Assembly (NCBI GenBank): GCA_903858085.1
Contig: CAIOHJ010000129.1
Span: forward strand, 36,019 to 100,018
Source: an uncultured Chloroflexota bacterium
GTDB lineage: Bacteria > Chloroflexota > Anaerolineae > Caldilineales > Caldilineaceae
Reading direction: 5' to 3'
DNA: 64,000 nt
Below are positions 26,152 through 41,592 of this stretch, one piece after another. Made by a program: the position numbers and the translations under genes. The notes beneath the pieces were generated by a model. The model was not told where the DNA came from, did not search any database, and saw only the letters and a program-made list of their open reading frames with translations. Within the stretch, counting starts at the first letter, position 1; every line of letters starts with the position of its first letter.

Positions 26152-27429
26152 ATGCCGATCGACCGTCCGATATTTCGCCGACGCCCCCCAGAGAAAGCGA
26201 CCCGTACCCGCTCCCCGCTGCAAGGCACCGCCCTGCTCTGGACCCTGCTCAAGGCAGGGGTCCTGCTCCTCGTCCTGGGCACGCTGGCCGGCAGCTGGAT
26301 CGTCAGCTCGGCCCACCTGAGCGAACAGCTGCTCGCTGCCCCGCAGAGCACAGCAGGGCTGATCGACCCCACCGCCAACCAATTTTCGCTCGACCCCGAC
26401 AGCATCGAAAAACAGATCCTGGCCTTCAACCTGCGCCTGCGCGAAGACGAACTGACCCTCCCAGCCGGCACCAACCCCCGCCCGCGCCCCTTCACAGTGA
26501 CCCCCGGCGAAGCAGCCCGTTTTATTGCCGCCAGACTGGCCGACGATGGCTTCATCACCGACGCCAGCCTGTTCAACCTCTACCTGCGCGTGACCGGCAT
26601 GGAACGCAACATCGAGGCCGGTAACTTCATGCTGGCCGATACCATGACCATGCCCGAGATCGCCGAGGCGCTGCAAAACGCCCTCTTCGAAGAAGCGCTC
26701 GTGACGATCCCCGAAGGGATGCGCGCCGAGGAGATCGCCGAACGACTCTCCGCCGCCAATGTCATCGAAGGAGACCGCTTCCTGGCAGCCGTGCGCAGCC
26801 CGCGAGCCCTCACCCTCTTCGAACGCTACGAATTTTTGCAGAACCTGCCAGCCGACGCCACCCTCGAAGGCTTTCTCTTCCCAGATACCTACCGGCTGCC
26901 CGTGCTGGCAGCCACCCCAGAACAGGTCCTGCGCCCCTTCCTGGACAACTTCGAACAACGGGTCGGCACCAAAGGGCTGACCGGAGGGGGCAGTGGGCTG
27001 AGCGGTCGCGACCTGATCACACTGGCCAGCATCGTCGAACGCGAGGCCGTGCAGGCCGACGAACGGGCCATCATCGCCGGCGTCTACATCAACCGACTCA
27101 ACAACAAATGCGCCGATGTCGGCGGCCCCTATCTGCAGGCCGACCCTACCGTCCAGTACGCACGGGGAGGCGTGGGCAACTGGTGGTGGAAACCCCAGTC
27201 GATCGAAGAGTACCAGTTTGTCCAAAGCCCCTACAACACCTACCTCTTCCCCGGCCTCCCCCCAGCCCCGATCGCCAACCCCGGCCTGAGCGCCATCGAA
27301 GCCACACGCGACCCGGCCCAGACCGGCTACTGCTTCTTCGTCGCAACCGGCGACGACGGACGGCACGTTTTTGTACAAACCTTGTCTGAACAGCAACAAA
27401 ACTTGCAAACCTATGGCTACAATCCCTGA
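26152..27429 (+). CDS. mltG: Endolytic peptidoglycan transglycosylase MltG
   Basis: A 425-residue YceG-like enzyme that cuts nascent glycan strands at the membrane. A single membrane helix lies at about residues 27-50. The LysM-like region is followed by the catalytic domain with [11 protein letters not shown] (Glu296 is the catalytic glutamate), a GVYINRLN segment and [31 protein letters not shown] near the end is also typical. A family-typical position after ruvX supports the call. Confidence 0.95.
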   Translation: MPIDRPIFRRRPPEKATRTRSPLQGTALLWTLLKAGVLLLVLGTLAGSWIVSSAHLSEQLLAAPQSTAGLIDPTANQFSLDPDSIEKQILAFNLRLREDELTLPAGTNPRPRPFTVTPGEAARFIAARLADDGFITDASLFNLYLRVTGMERNIEAGNFMLADTMTMPEIAEALQNALFEEALVTIPEGMRAEEIAERLSAANVIEGDRFLAAVRSPRALTLFERYEFLQNLPADATLEGFLFPDTYRLPVLAATPEQVLRPFLDNFEQRVGTKGLTGGGSGLSGRDLITLASIVEREAVQADERAIIAGVYINRLNNKCADVGGPYLQADPTVQYARGGVGNWWWKPQSIEEYQFVQSPYNTYLFPGLPPAPIANPGLSAIEATRDPAQTGYCFFVATGDDGRHVFVQTLSEQQQNLQTYGYNP

Positions 27430-28378
27430 GCAGCCAGCCCGGCGCAGCCAGTGGGGCTGCTGGCTGCGCCGGGGCTGCTGGCTCGCCTCTCTGCTCGTGC
27501 TGCTGAGCGCAAGCACCTCGTGCACAGATTCGCAGCCGATCGCCAAAATCGGGCTGCTGGCTCCGTTCGAAGGGCTGTACCGGCGCACCGGCTACAGTGC
27601 CCTCTCCGCCATGCGACAGGCGATCTCCGAAAGTGGGGGGAGCTTCCTCCCGCTGGCGCTGGATGACAGCGCCGACCCGGCCCGTGCCCGGCGTTCGGCA
27701 CAGAAGCTGTTGGTGGATCCGCAGCTGCAAGCCGTGGTCGGCCCGCTCACGCCAGCACTGGCAGACGCCAGCGCCGCGGTGCTGCAGGATCCCCGCATTC
27801 TCTGGGTGACCCCCTACGCGGTCGACCCAGAGCTGGGCTTCGTCGACCCGCTGGACAGCGAACAGTGGGCTGGCGCGCTGGCCGAGGCGCTGGGAACGGC
27901 GGTGCGCCGACAAGGGGTCCAGACACTCTATCTGGCTGGAGAGCGGCGGGGCTGGCCAGATTGGGGGGAGGCAGAGTGGCATGCCGCGACCGGCCTCCCT
28001 ACCCTCTTTTGGGAGAGCCAGACGGTCTCTCCGACCACCTGGACCGGCCGCGAGGCCATCTTCTGGCTGGGGGACGCGGCAGAGGCGGCCACCTTTGTGA
28101 ACCGTCTGCCAGCCGACCGGACGGGGCCCCGTTTTTGGCTGGGGCCAGCGGGAGGAGACCCTGTGCTGGCCGAGCGGCTGACTGGTAGCCAGCCGCTCTA
28201 TTGGCTGACCTGGGTCGATCGCCGCTCTCCGGATGTGGCTGCCTTGTCCGGCGCGCCGCTGGTCTACCAGGCAACCCAGTCAGCGCTGGCGCGTCTGGGG
28301 GGAACCGAACTGCCGACCCGCTGGCGCGCTGCCTATTTTGAAATTCGTGGCGGGGTCAGCCACAGCTATACCCCATGA
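27413..28378 (+). CDS. Orphan type-1 periplasmic-binding-protein-like lipoprotein
   Basis: A 321-residue secreted protein. A hydrophobic signal ([11 protein letters not shown]) leads to a cysteine in STSCTDS, a weak lipobox. The mature part begins [19 protein letters not shown], the standard opening of branched-chain-amino-acid-type binding folds, and continues with [16 protein letters not shown]. It is shorter than typical transporter binding proteins and no permease or ATPase gene is near. It overlaps mltG by 17 bases, so the two are coupled. A cell-wall-related sensory or activator role, as for the binding-fold domain of LpoA, is a speculative alternative to solute uptake. Confidence 0.7.
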   Translation: MATIPEQPARRSQWGCWLRRGCWLASLLVLLSASTSCTDSQPIAKIGLLAPFEGLYRRTGYSALSAMRQAISESGGSFLPLALDDSADPARARRSAQKLLVDPQLQAVVGPLTPALADASAAVLQDPRILWVTPYAVDPELGFVDPLDSEQWAGALAEALGTAVRRQGVQTLYLAGERRGWPDWGEAEWHAATGLPTLFWESQTVSPTTWTGREAIFWLGDAAEAATFVNRLPADRTGPRFWLGPAGGDPVLAERLTGSQPLYWLTWVDRRSPDVAALSGAPLVYQATQSALARLGGTELPTRWRAAYFEIRGGVSHSYTP

Positions 28379-28415
28379 ACCTCTCTGGTCCGAAAGGAGT
28401 TGTCGGCTGAGCCAT

Positions 28416-29621
28416 ATGCGTGTGCTGTTGATCTCGTGGGAATACCCCCCCTATGTCGTTGGAGGGATGGGAAAACATGTGGCAGAACTGGTGCCGGTGC
28501 TGAGCGGACTTCCTGCGCTGGAAGGACGGCTGTCGGTCGATGTGCTCACCACCCGGTACGCAGGGGGGCTGTACGAAGAGGTCTGTTCGCCTTTTTTGAC
28601 TGTCTACCGTGTGGATGCCCCCCCACTCGACCCGCTCGACCACTACAACAGCGTTGTGGCCAGCAACCAGAGCCTGATCGAACGTGCCGAGCAGCTCGCC
28701 CAGTGCCACGCCTACGGCCTGATCCATATCCACGACTGGCTGGTGGCCAAGGTGGGCATCGTGCTCAAACACCGCTGGAAGGTGCCGCTGGTCACCACGA
28801 TCCATGCGACCGAACGAGGACGCCACCAGGGACATCTGCCCAGCGAAACCAGCGCGCAGATCGACCGGATGGAGTGGCGGTGCAGCTTTGAGGCCTGGCG
28901 TGTGATTGCCTGCAGCGACTTCATGCGCCAGGAACTGCAAAATTACTTCGGCCTGCCCGCCGACAAGATCGTGGTGATTCCCAACGGCATCGATCTGGAC
29001 GGGGCGGAGCGATGCGCCGAAGAGAAACGGGCGGCGCTGCGGCAGCGCTACGCGCCCCAAGGCGAGCATCTGCTGCTGTACGTCGGGCGGATCGTCTACG
29101 AAAAAGGCCTGCATGTTTTGATCCGGGCAATGCCGCGTCTGCTGGCCACCTACCCGCAGACACGGCTGCTGGTGGCCGGCAAAAATGGCGAGCGCTACTG
29201 GCCGCTGGCCTACGAGCTTAACGTCGAGCGCTCGATCGATTTTCTGGGCTACATCAGCGACGAAGAGCGCGATTGTCTCTACACCCTGGTAGATGCAGCG
29301 ATCTTTCCCAGCCTCTACGAGCCTTTTGGAATTGTGGCGTTGGAGGCGATGGCTGCGGGTGCCAGCGTGATTGTCTCCAGCGTCGGAGGGCTGGCGGAGG
29401 TGGTGCGCCATCTGGAAAACGGGCTGACCGTCCTGCCCAACGACCCCTTGAGCATCGTCTGGGCGGTGGAGCAGCTCTTCTCCGACCCGGTCGCTGCTGA
29501 CCGCCGCCGCCGCCAGGCACGCCAGGATGTCGTCGAGCGGTACAGCTGGCGACAGATCGCAAACCAGACGGTCACTTTTTACCATAAGATCGTGCAGGAG
29601 CGCAGCCAGACAGATTGGTGA
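28416..29621 (+). CDS. GT4-family glycosyltransferase
   Basis: A 401-residue retaining glycosyltransferase of the GT-B fold. The N-terminus [19 protein letters not shown] is glycogen-synthase-like; [15 protein letters not shown] and [15 protein letters not shown] follow, and the donor-binding E-x7-E motif is [15 protein letters not shown] set the start at ATG 28416, where similarity begins; AAGGAG lies about 16 bases upstream, rather far. It follows the binding-fold lipoprotein gene and could act in envelope polysaccharide or glycogen metabolism. The acceptor is unknown. Confidence 0.88.
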   Translation: MRVLLISWEYPPYVVGGMGKHVAELVPVLSGLPALEGRLSVDVLTTRYAGGLYEEVCSPFLTVYRVDAPPLDPLDHYNSVVASNQSLIERAEQLAQCHAYGLIHIHDWLVAKVGIVLKHRWKVPLVTTIHATERGRHQGHLPSETSAQIDRMEWRCSFEAWRVIACSDFMRQELQNYFGLPADKIVVIPNGIDLDGAERCAEEKRAALRQRYAPQGEHLLLYVGRIVYEKGLHVLIRAMPRLLATYPQTRLLVAGKNGERYWPLAYELNVERSIDFLGYISDEERDCLYTLVDAAIFPSLYEPFGIVALEAMAAGASVIVSSVGGLAEVVRHLENGLTVLPNDPLSIVWAVEQLFSDPVAADRRRRQARQDVVERYSWRQIANQTVTFYHKIVQERSQTDW

Positions 29622-29692
29622 GCGCTGCAGGCCTGCCGGACACCAAAACCCAGGGCGTACGGCGAGTGCGACACTTCGATCCGGCGCCTCGG

Positions 29693-31024
29693 TTACAACG
29701 GGCCGTGGCCCGGCTCCGTGATGCGGTCCAGCACAATGGCCGGCGCGAGGGCCGGCGCGTCGGCGATCACGTAGGCGGCCAGCAGGCGCTCCGCTGCCTG
29801 GGCAGCGGCAGCCTCATTCGCAGCATGGACGGTACAGAGCGCTTCTCCGGCTTTGACCCGGACCCCGATTTTGGCAGCGAGGAGCACCCCGACCGCCGGG
29901 TCAATGCGATCTTCTTTGCGCAGACGCCCGCCACCCAGCCCAACAGTGACCAGCCCGACGGTGCGGGCGTCGATGGCGTGGACAAAGCCGTCGGCTGGTG
30001 CAGGGAGCACCCGGCGCACCGGGGCTGTCGGCAGACGTTCAGGATGGTCGACCTGTGTGGCATCCCCCCCCTGTGCGGCAACCAGCGCACGCAGTTTGGC
30101 CAACGCGCGGCCGTCGGCGATCGAGGCACGCACCTGGCGAAGCGCGCTGGCGAGGTCGGGCGCTGCACCGGCGATCAGCAGCATCTCCCCTGCGACCTGT
30201 TCGACCAGCTCCTGAAAATCTGCTGGCCCCTGGCCATGCAGGGTAGCAATCGCCTCTTGCACCTCCAGCGCGTTGCCGACCGCCAGCCCAAGGGGCTGTT
30301 CCATCTGGGTGATCAGCGCGGTGACGCGGCGGCCCGCCAGCTGGCCGATGGCCACCATGCGGCGGGCAAGCGCCTGGGCTGCAGCCAACGTCTCCATAAA
30401 GGAGCCACGGCCACATTTGACATCCAACACGATGGCGTCGGCCCCGGCCGCCAGTTTTTTGCTCATGATGCTGGCCGCGATCAAAGGCAGGCTGGGCACG
30501 GTGCCGGTGACATCGCGCAGCGCGTAAAGAATTTTGTCTGCTGGCGCCAGATTGGCGGTCTGGGCCGCAATCACCAGCCCGATCTCCCCCAGCTGGCGGC
30601 GAAAGTGTGCGTCTGTGAGCTCGGCGGTCCATCCCGAGATGCTTTCCAGTTTGTCGATGGTGCCGCCCGAAAAGCTCAGCCCGCGACCACTCATCTTGCC
30701 GACCGGCAGACCACAGGCTGCCACGATGGGCCCCACGGCCAGCGTCGTTTTGTCGCCGACCCCGCCAGAGGAATGTTTGTCGACGATGACCGCACCAGGC
30801 AGGGTGTCGTGCAGCGACAGCTGCTCGCCCGAGGCTGCCATCGCCAGGGTCAGGTCGGTGGTCTCCTGGTCACTCATCCCGCAGAAGTAGACCGCCATCA
30901 GCCAGGCTGCAGCCTGGTAGTCGGGGATGGTGCCGTCAGTGACGCCGCGGACAAAAAATTCAATCTCCTGGCGCGAAAGCACGCCGCCGTCACGCTTTTG
31001 GGTGATGATGTCAACCGGGTTCAT
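29693..31024 (-). CDS. Pyrimidine-nucleoside (thymidine) phosphorylase
   Basis: A 443-residue enzyme that splits thymidine or uridine with phosphate into base and (deoxy)ribose 1-phosphate. [13 protein letters not shown] and [19 protein letters not shown] form the family signature and phosphate site. Length equals that of bacterial DeoA and PyNP enzymes; which of the two cannot be decided by eye. It lies downstream of the alpha-2-macroglobulin gene, separated by a 72-bp gap that contains a hairpin, and converges with the GT4 gene. Confidence 0.95.
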   Translation of the reverse strand: MNPVDIITQKRDGGVLSRQEIEFFVRGVTDGTIPDYQAAAWLMAVYFCGMSDQETTDLTLAMAASGEQLSLHDTLPGAVIVDKHSSGGVGDKTTLAVGPIVAACGLPVGKMSGRGLSFSGGTIDKLESISGWTAELTDAHFRRQLGEIGLVIAAQTANLAPADKILYALRDVTGTVPSLPLIAASIMSKKLAAGADAIVLDVKCGRGSFMETLAAAQALARRMVAIGQLAGRRVTALITQMEQPLGLAVGNALEVQEAIATLHGQGPADFQELVEQVAGEMLLIAGAAPDLASALRQVRASIADGRALAKLRALVAAQGGDATQVDHPERLPTAPVRRVLPAPADGFVHAIDARTVGLVTVGLGGGRLRKEDRIDPAVGVLLAAKIGVRVKAGEALCTVHAANEAAAAQAAERLLAAYVIADAPALAPAIVLDRITEPGHGPL

Positions 31025-31059
31025 GCCAATCTGCCTTTTGTTGTGTGGATGGGCTGAAA

Positions 31060-31089
31060 CCTGGCTGGCTCCCTCTGGGGCCAGCCAGG
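31060..31089 (-). terminator. Hairpin after the alpha-2-macroglobulin gene, possible weak terminator
   Basis: CCTGGCTGGC and GCCAGCCAGG form a perfect 10-bp stem with a 10-base loop, eight bases past the stop at 31097. On the minus strand only three T residues follow, so termination may be partial with read-through into the phosphorylase gene. Confidence 0.5.
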
Positions 31090-31096
31090 CAGACGA

Positions 31097-37219
<6,123 letters not shown>

Positions 37220-37303
37220 GACAGCTCCTTCTGACTGGACTTGTGTGCGATTGTCGAAGTTGTCCCATGGACTGGAGCCCAATTGATGGCTCGTATCCCC
37301 TCG

Positions 37304-37332
37304 ATCATAGACCTTTTTGTGTGCAGATGCAA
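37304..37332 (-). promoter_or_regulatory. Probable promoter of the alpha-2-macroglobulin gene
   Basis: On the minus strand TTGCAT (37332-37327) and TATGAT (37309-37304) are separated by 17 bases. Transcription would start near 37297, with a leader of about 78 bases. The same 245-bp gap must also hold the promoter of the divergent ABC exporter. Confidence 0.6.
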
Positions 37333-37464
37333 CCCCCTCCAATACGGAACTGCTGCACCGATTGTTCCAGATTGCCCACAAAGGCCCCGATCCAGGTATG
37401 CTGTACCCATCGACCCACCGCTGCGGCCACGGCTGTGCAGCCATTTTTGTCACTCCAGGATTTT

Positions 37465-39204
37465 ATGTTACGTCAATTTGCAGCGTACTATCGCCCTTAT
37501 CTTGGGCTGTTTTGGCTCGACTTTGTCTGCGCCTTGCTCGTCGGTCTGCTGGAGCTCGGGTTTCCGCTGGCGGTCAACCAGTTTGTCGACCAGCTGCTCC
37601 CCAGCCAGAACTGGGGGCTGATCCTCTCTGCCACGGCTGCGCTGCTGGCCATCTACCTCTTGAACACCTTCTTGCAGTATGTCGTGACCTACTGGGGTCA
37701 TATGTTGGGGATCAACATCGAAACCGACATGCGGCGCAAGGCCTTCGAGCATATTCAGAAGCTCTCCTTCCGCTATTTTGACAACGCCAAGACAGGCCAC
37801 CTGATCGCCCGCATCACAACCGATCTGCAAGACATCGGCGAGCTGGCGCACCACGGGCCCGAAGACATTTTCATCGCCGTCATGACCCTGGTCGGCGCCT
37901 TTGTGTTGATGGGGTGGCTGGATCTGGAGCTGACACTGCTGACCTTTGTGGTGGTTCCAGCGATCATCTGGGTCTCGATGTATTTCAGCGGCAAGATGAC
38001 CCGCACCTATCGCCAGCTCTTCCGCGATGTCGCCCAGTTCAACAGCCGCATCGAAGATGCCGTAGGCGGAATCCGGGTGGTCAAGGCGTTTGCCAACGAA
38101 GCCTACGAAAACCAGCTCTTTGCCGTCGACAACCTGCGGTATCGCTCGACCAAATTGACCGCCTACCAGATCATGGCCTTCAGCCTGTCGCTCAGCTACA
38201 TGTTGATGCGTTTTGTCTCGCTGTTTGTCATGATCTGCGGCACCTGGTTCGTGATCGCTGGAGAGCTGACCTACGGTGAATTTGTCGCCTTCTTGCTGCT
38301 CACCAATGTCTTTTTTCGCCCGATCGAGAAGATCAATGCCGTGATCGAAAGCTACCCCAAAGGCATCGCCGGCTTCAGACGCTATCTCGAAATCTTGGAG
38401 ACCGAACCCGAGATCCAGGACGCGCCAGATGCGCTGGAGGTCGGGCCATTGCGCGGAGAGATTCGGTACACCGAAGTCACCTTTGGCTACACGCCGCAGC
38501 GCCCGGTGCTGCGTGCGGTCAACCTGTCGATCCAGCCTGGAGAGAGTGTAGCCTTTGTAGGGCCGTCGGGGACGGGCAAGACGACGCTGTGCAGCCTGCT
38601 GCCCCGTTTTTATGAGGTCGACGCTGGCAGCATCACGATCGACGGAATCGATGTACGGGCGATGACCCAGGCTTCGCTGCGGCGCCAAATCGGGATTGTG
38701 CAGCAGGATGTCTTCTTGTTTGCCGGCACCATCGGCGAAAACATCGCCTACGGCAAGCTGGGCGCCAGCCAGGAGGCGATCTGGGAGGCTGCCCGGCGGG
38801 CGCAGCTGGAGGAGTTTGTCCGCAGCCTGCCGGAAGGGCTCAACACCTTGATCGGGGAACGCGGGGTCAAACTGTCCGGGGGACAAAAACAGCGGGTCTC
38901 GATCGCCCGGATGTTTCTCAAAAACCCGCCGATCCTGATTCTGGACGAAGCCACTTCGGCGCTGGACACCGAGACCGAGATGGCGATCCAGCAGGCTTTG
39001 GAGGAGCTGGCCCAGGGGAGAACGACCCTGATGGTCGCCCACCGGCTGAGCACAGCGGCACGAGCAGGGCGCATCGTCGTACTGGATGGCGACCAGATCG
39101 TCGAGAGTGGCACCCACGCCGAGCTGGTCGCCGTCCAAGGACGCTATGCACTGCTCTGGCGCGCTGCCAGCCAGCCAACCCTCTCCCCCCGCACTCCGGT
39201 GTAG
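37465..39204 (+). CDS. ABC exporter, fused membrane and ATPase domains
   Basis: A 579-residue half-transporter of the multidrug/lipid exporter type. Six membrane helices occupy roughly residues 1-310, including the KLSFRYFDNAKTGHLIARIT coupling region. The nucleotide-binding domain has Walker A GPSGTGKTT, signature LSGGQKQRVSIARM, Walker B ILILDEATSALD and the switch His in MVAHRLST. It probably works as a homodimer because no partner gene is adjacent. ATG 37465 is preceded by CAGGA. The exported substrate is unknown. Confidence 0.93.
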   Translation: MLRQFAAYYRPYLGLFWLDFVCALLVGLLELGFPLAVNQFVDQLLPSQNWGLILSATAALLAIYLLNTFLQYVVTYWGHMLGINIETDMRRKAFEHIQKLSFRYFDNAKTGHLIARITTDLQDIGELAHHGPEDIFIAVMTLVGAFVLMGWLDLELTLLTFVVVPAIIWVSMYFSGKMTRTYRQLFRDVAQFNSRIEDAVGGIRVVKAFANEAYENQLFAVDNLRYRSTKLTAYQIMAFSLSLSYMLMRFVSLFVMICGTWFVIAGELTYGEFVAFLLLTNVFFRPIEKINAVIESYPKGIAGFRRYLEILETEPEIQDAPDALEVGPLRGEIRYTEVTFGYTPQRPVLRAVNLSIQPGESVAFVGPSGTGKTTLCSLLPRFYEVDAGSITIDGIDVRAMTQASLRRQIGIVQQDVFLFAGTIGENIAYGKLGASQEAIWEAARRAQLEEFVRSLPEGLNTLIGERGVKLSGGQKQRVSIARMFLKNPPILILDEATSALDTETEMAIQQALEELAQGRTTLMVAHRLSTAARAGRIVVLDGDQIVESGTHAELVAVQGRYALLWRAASQPTLSPRTPV

Positions 39205-39243
39205 ACGTGGGGGGAGCCTGCACCGGCTCGCCTCTGGCCGGTG
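39183..39243. terminator. Two hairpins between convergent genes
   Basis: CTCCCCCC (39183-39190) pairs with GGGGGGAG (39209-39216), enclosing the exporter stop codon. CACCGGC (39221-39227) pairs with GCCGGTG (39237-39243). Lying between two convergent genes, they are candidates for bidirectional termination, although neither is followed by a T-run. Confidence 0.45.
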
Positions 39244-39283
39244 TGTTGGCTGGCTGTGCCAGGCCAGGAAGCCTCTGCTGGGT

Positions 39284-40378
39284 TCAGATCACCTCGCAGG
39301 TATTCAGATCTGGGGTGACAGGGAAGGGGGCGTGGGGTTCGTTCTGGTACCAGAACGCAGTCGACGCCAGGTCGTCCTGCAAGGGCAGATAGCGCATCTT
39401 GCCTTCAAGCGGCGCGCGCCAGCCCAGCGCCTGGATCGTCACCCGCAGATCCTGTTGAAAACGAATCGGGTCCTGGATGTGCCAGCGATACATGCCAAAA
39501 CGCTGCTGGCTGCGGTAGAGCCCATCTGGCCGGAGGACCTGGGGCAGCCCGGTGTACGGTCCGGTAAAGACCCCATACTGGCCTGTTGGGAACTCGAAAT
39601 TCCAGGCGCCGCCAAAGTAATCCTCGGTGCCGGTTCCACAGATCGTCGGCCAGCGTTCGTCCCCATCCAGATAAAACTTGATCTCGCCCTCCCCCCACCA
39701 GCCGGTGTTGTTGACCCCCCAGGCCAGATATGTGCCGACATAATGGCCCTGGCCGCGCACCCCCTCGAGCAGAACATGCTCTTGCTGATAGGGCAGCGGG
39801 TTGCTGCGTCGCCACTGGGCGTGCAAGTACGCCGAGTTCTCCGGCACTGGTGTGAGCGCGTAGGTGATCTGGTAGTAGAAGCCGAGGATGGGTTCCGGGG
39901 ACAGGTTTTCCACTGTGATGCGGGCACGCCGGCGAAAAGGCATCTCCCAGTAACAGTTGAAGCCGCCAGCCGGGTTGACGGCCACTGCCAGCGAGGTGAT
40001 GTTGCAGCGTTCGCACCAGCCATTGGCGAAGAAATCGCCCAGCGGGGTCTCGATCGAAGGCTCGGTTTCATCGTCCCAAAAAAAGCGCAGGATCAGCCGA
40101 CGCCAGGCTGTGGGATGGACAGTGAGCCAGATGTGCTGGATCACGCCGGGCCCTTCGATCTCAGCCAACGAAACGGTCGTTTGGGCTGCCAGGTTGATCG
40201 ACGGCGAGATCTTCCAGCCTGGACCCAGCTCTCGGGCTGCGCTGGCCCCGGTGCCCTCGGTCGCGCGGGCGCCGCCGCCCTTGCTCCCGTCAAAATTTTC
40301 GGCGCTGATCGAACGCGTGACCGCGTCCGACAGCTGTGAAAGCCCACCGATTCCCAGGTTCAACCCCCGCCAGTTCAT
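39284..40378 (-). CDS. DUF2961 / GH172-family glycoside hydrolase-like protein
   Basis: A 364-residue protein with the DUF2961 pattern. GEGEIKFYLDGDERWPT and CGTGTEDYFGGAW carry the conserved acidic residues that serve as catalytic candidates in GH172, a family acting on fructose- and arabinose-containing linkages. No signal peptide is seen, so it appears cytoplasmic. I chose ATG 40378, preceded by AAGGAGAG, over an open upstream extension. No sugar genes are adjacent, so the substrate is not suggested by context. Confidence 0.85.
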   Translation of the reverse strand: MNWRGLNLGIGGLSQLSDAVTRSISAENFDGSKGGGARATEGTGASAARELGPGWKISPSINLAAQTTVSLAEIEGPGVIQHIWLTVHPTAWRRLILRFFWDDETEPSIETPLGDFFANGWCERCNITSLAVAVNPAGGFNCYWEMPFRRRARITVENLSPEPILGFYYQITYALTPVPENSAYLHAQWRRSNPLPYQQEHVLLEGVRGQGHYVGTYLAWGVNNTGWWGEGEIKFYLDGDERWPTICGTGTEDYFGGAWNFEFPTGQYGVFTGPYTGLPQVLRPDGLYRSQQRFGMYRWHIQDPIRFQQDLRVTIQALGWRAPLEGKMRYLPLQDDLASTAFWYQNEPHAPFPVTPDLNTCEVI

Positions 40379-40707
40379 TGCTCTCTCCTTGTGCATCTGG
40401 TTTGTTTGGAGGCAAGCTCTGCGGCCTGCCCTCCCCATTATAGCGCAGGAGGCCAGGCTTCTCTGGCACAGCCTGCACTGGATGGCCGGATGTGCGCTCT
40501 CCAGCGGATCGCCTGGGGCGATGGTGGGGCCAATCGAAGATCGAGTCGCCCAGCCTCTCCAGCTTTTCCACCCCTCTGTCCTCTCGCTACGCCTCGCTTT
40601 ATTGTACCGCGCACGGACGACAACTCCTCCTGGGAAGCATCTTGGGGGTACTATGGGGTCTGCTGTTTGACACCCTGATCGGTGAAAGATGCCCAAGGAG
40701 ATTCCGT
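40379..40707. promoter_or_regulatory. Divergent intergenic region, GH172 gene and CitE-like gene
   Basis: This 329-bp gap contains a minus-strand TATAAT (40442-40437) suited to the GH172 gene, though its -35 is poor. On the plus strand a TTGACA (40667-40672) lacks a -10 at the right distance, and TACTAT (40649-40654) lacks a good -35. No small gene or clear RNA structure is seen. Confidence 0.45.
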
Positions 40708-41583
40708 ATGGCCGTTGCACATCGACACTTTGCCCGGCGCTCTCTGCTCTTTATGCCGGGAGACAGTCTGAAAAAAATCCAGAAAGCCGCTGGCTGGGAG
40801 GTGGATACCGTGTTGCTTGACCTGGAGGACAGCGTGGCACCCAGCCAGAAGGCCGCAGCACGCGCCGGGGTGGCCGCTGCCCTGCACGAAATCGAGTTCA
40901 ACGGACGCGAACGGCTGGTGCGCCTCAACCATGCCCAGACCGAGCTGCCAGCCACCGAAATCGAGGCCACTGCGCCCGCCCGCCCCGACGGCTATATCGT
41001 CCCCAAAGTGGAGAGCGCCACCGACCTGCTGGCGGTCGATCAGCTGCTGGCCAGCGCCGAGGTCACCCTGGGGCTGGCGGCAGAGTCGCTGCGGCTGTTC
41101 GCGATGGTCGAAACAGCCCGCGGGGTGATGAACCTGCCGACCATCAGCCAGGCCTGCAGCCGGCTGGAAGGGCTGATCCTGGGCGCAGAAGATCTGGCCA
41201 GCGACCTCGGCGCAGTGCGCACCGCCGCTGGCTGGGAGGTCTTTTATGCACGCAGCGCCTTGGTGACAGCCGCCGCCGCCAACGGCCTGCAGGCCTTCGA
41301 CATGGTCTTCACCGATTTTCAGGATGCGGTCGGGCTGGAAGCAGAAAGTCGCTTTGCCCGCCAGCTGGGCTACACCGGCAAAACCTGCATCCACCCCAAT
41401 CAGACGCCGGTCGTCAACCAGGCCTTCGCCCCGACAGCGGCCGAGCTCGAACGCGCCCGACGGCTGGTCTCTGCCTTCGAGACAGAACACGCCGCCGGCG
41501 CCGGCGCTTTTACGTTCGAAGGACGAATGGTCGACCTGCCCATGCTGGCAGCAGCCCGCAAAGTCCTGACACGCGCCCGGTAA
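40708..41583 (+). CDS. CitE/HpcH-HpaI-type C-C lyase
   Basis: A 291-residue TIM-barrel lyase of the citrate lyase beta/malyl-CoA lyase family. RRSLLFMPGDSLKKI at the N-terminus, VLLDLEDSVAPSQK, an acidic metal site in FAMVETARGVMNL and LGAEDLASDLG are diagnostic, and GKTCIHPNQ near residue 235 contacts the acyl substrate. It starts at ATG 40708 after CAAGGAG. Standing alone without citrate lyase subunits, it probably cleaves a malyl-, citramalyl- or related CoA ester. It converges with the next gene, nine bases apart. Confidence 0.9.
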   Translation: MAVAHRHFARRSLLFMPGDSLKKIQKAAGWEVDTVLLDLEDSVAPSQKAAARAGVAAALHEIEFNGRERLVRLNHAQTELPATEIEATAPARPDGYIVPKVESATDLLAVDQLLASAEVTLGLAAESLRLFAMVETARGVMNLPTISQACSRLEGLILGAEDLASDLGAVRTAAGWEVFYARSALVTAAAANGLQAFDMVFTDFQDAVGLEAESRFARQLGYTGKTCIHPNQTPVVNQAFAPTAAELERARRLVSAFETEHAAGAGAFTFEGRMVDLPMLAAARKVLTRAR

Positions 41584-41592
41584 GCAGACCGG

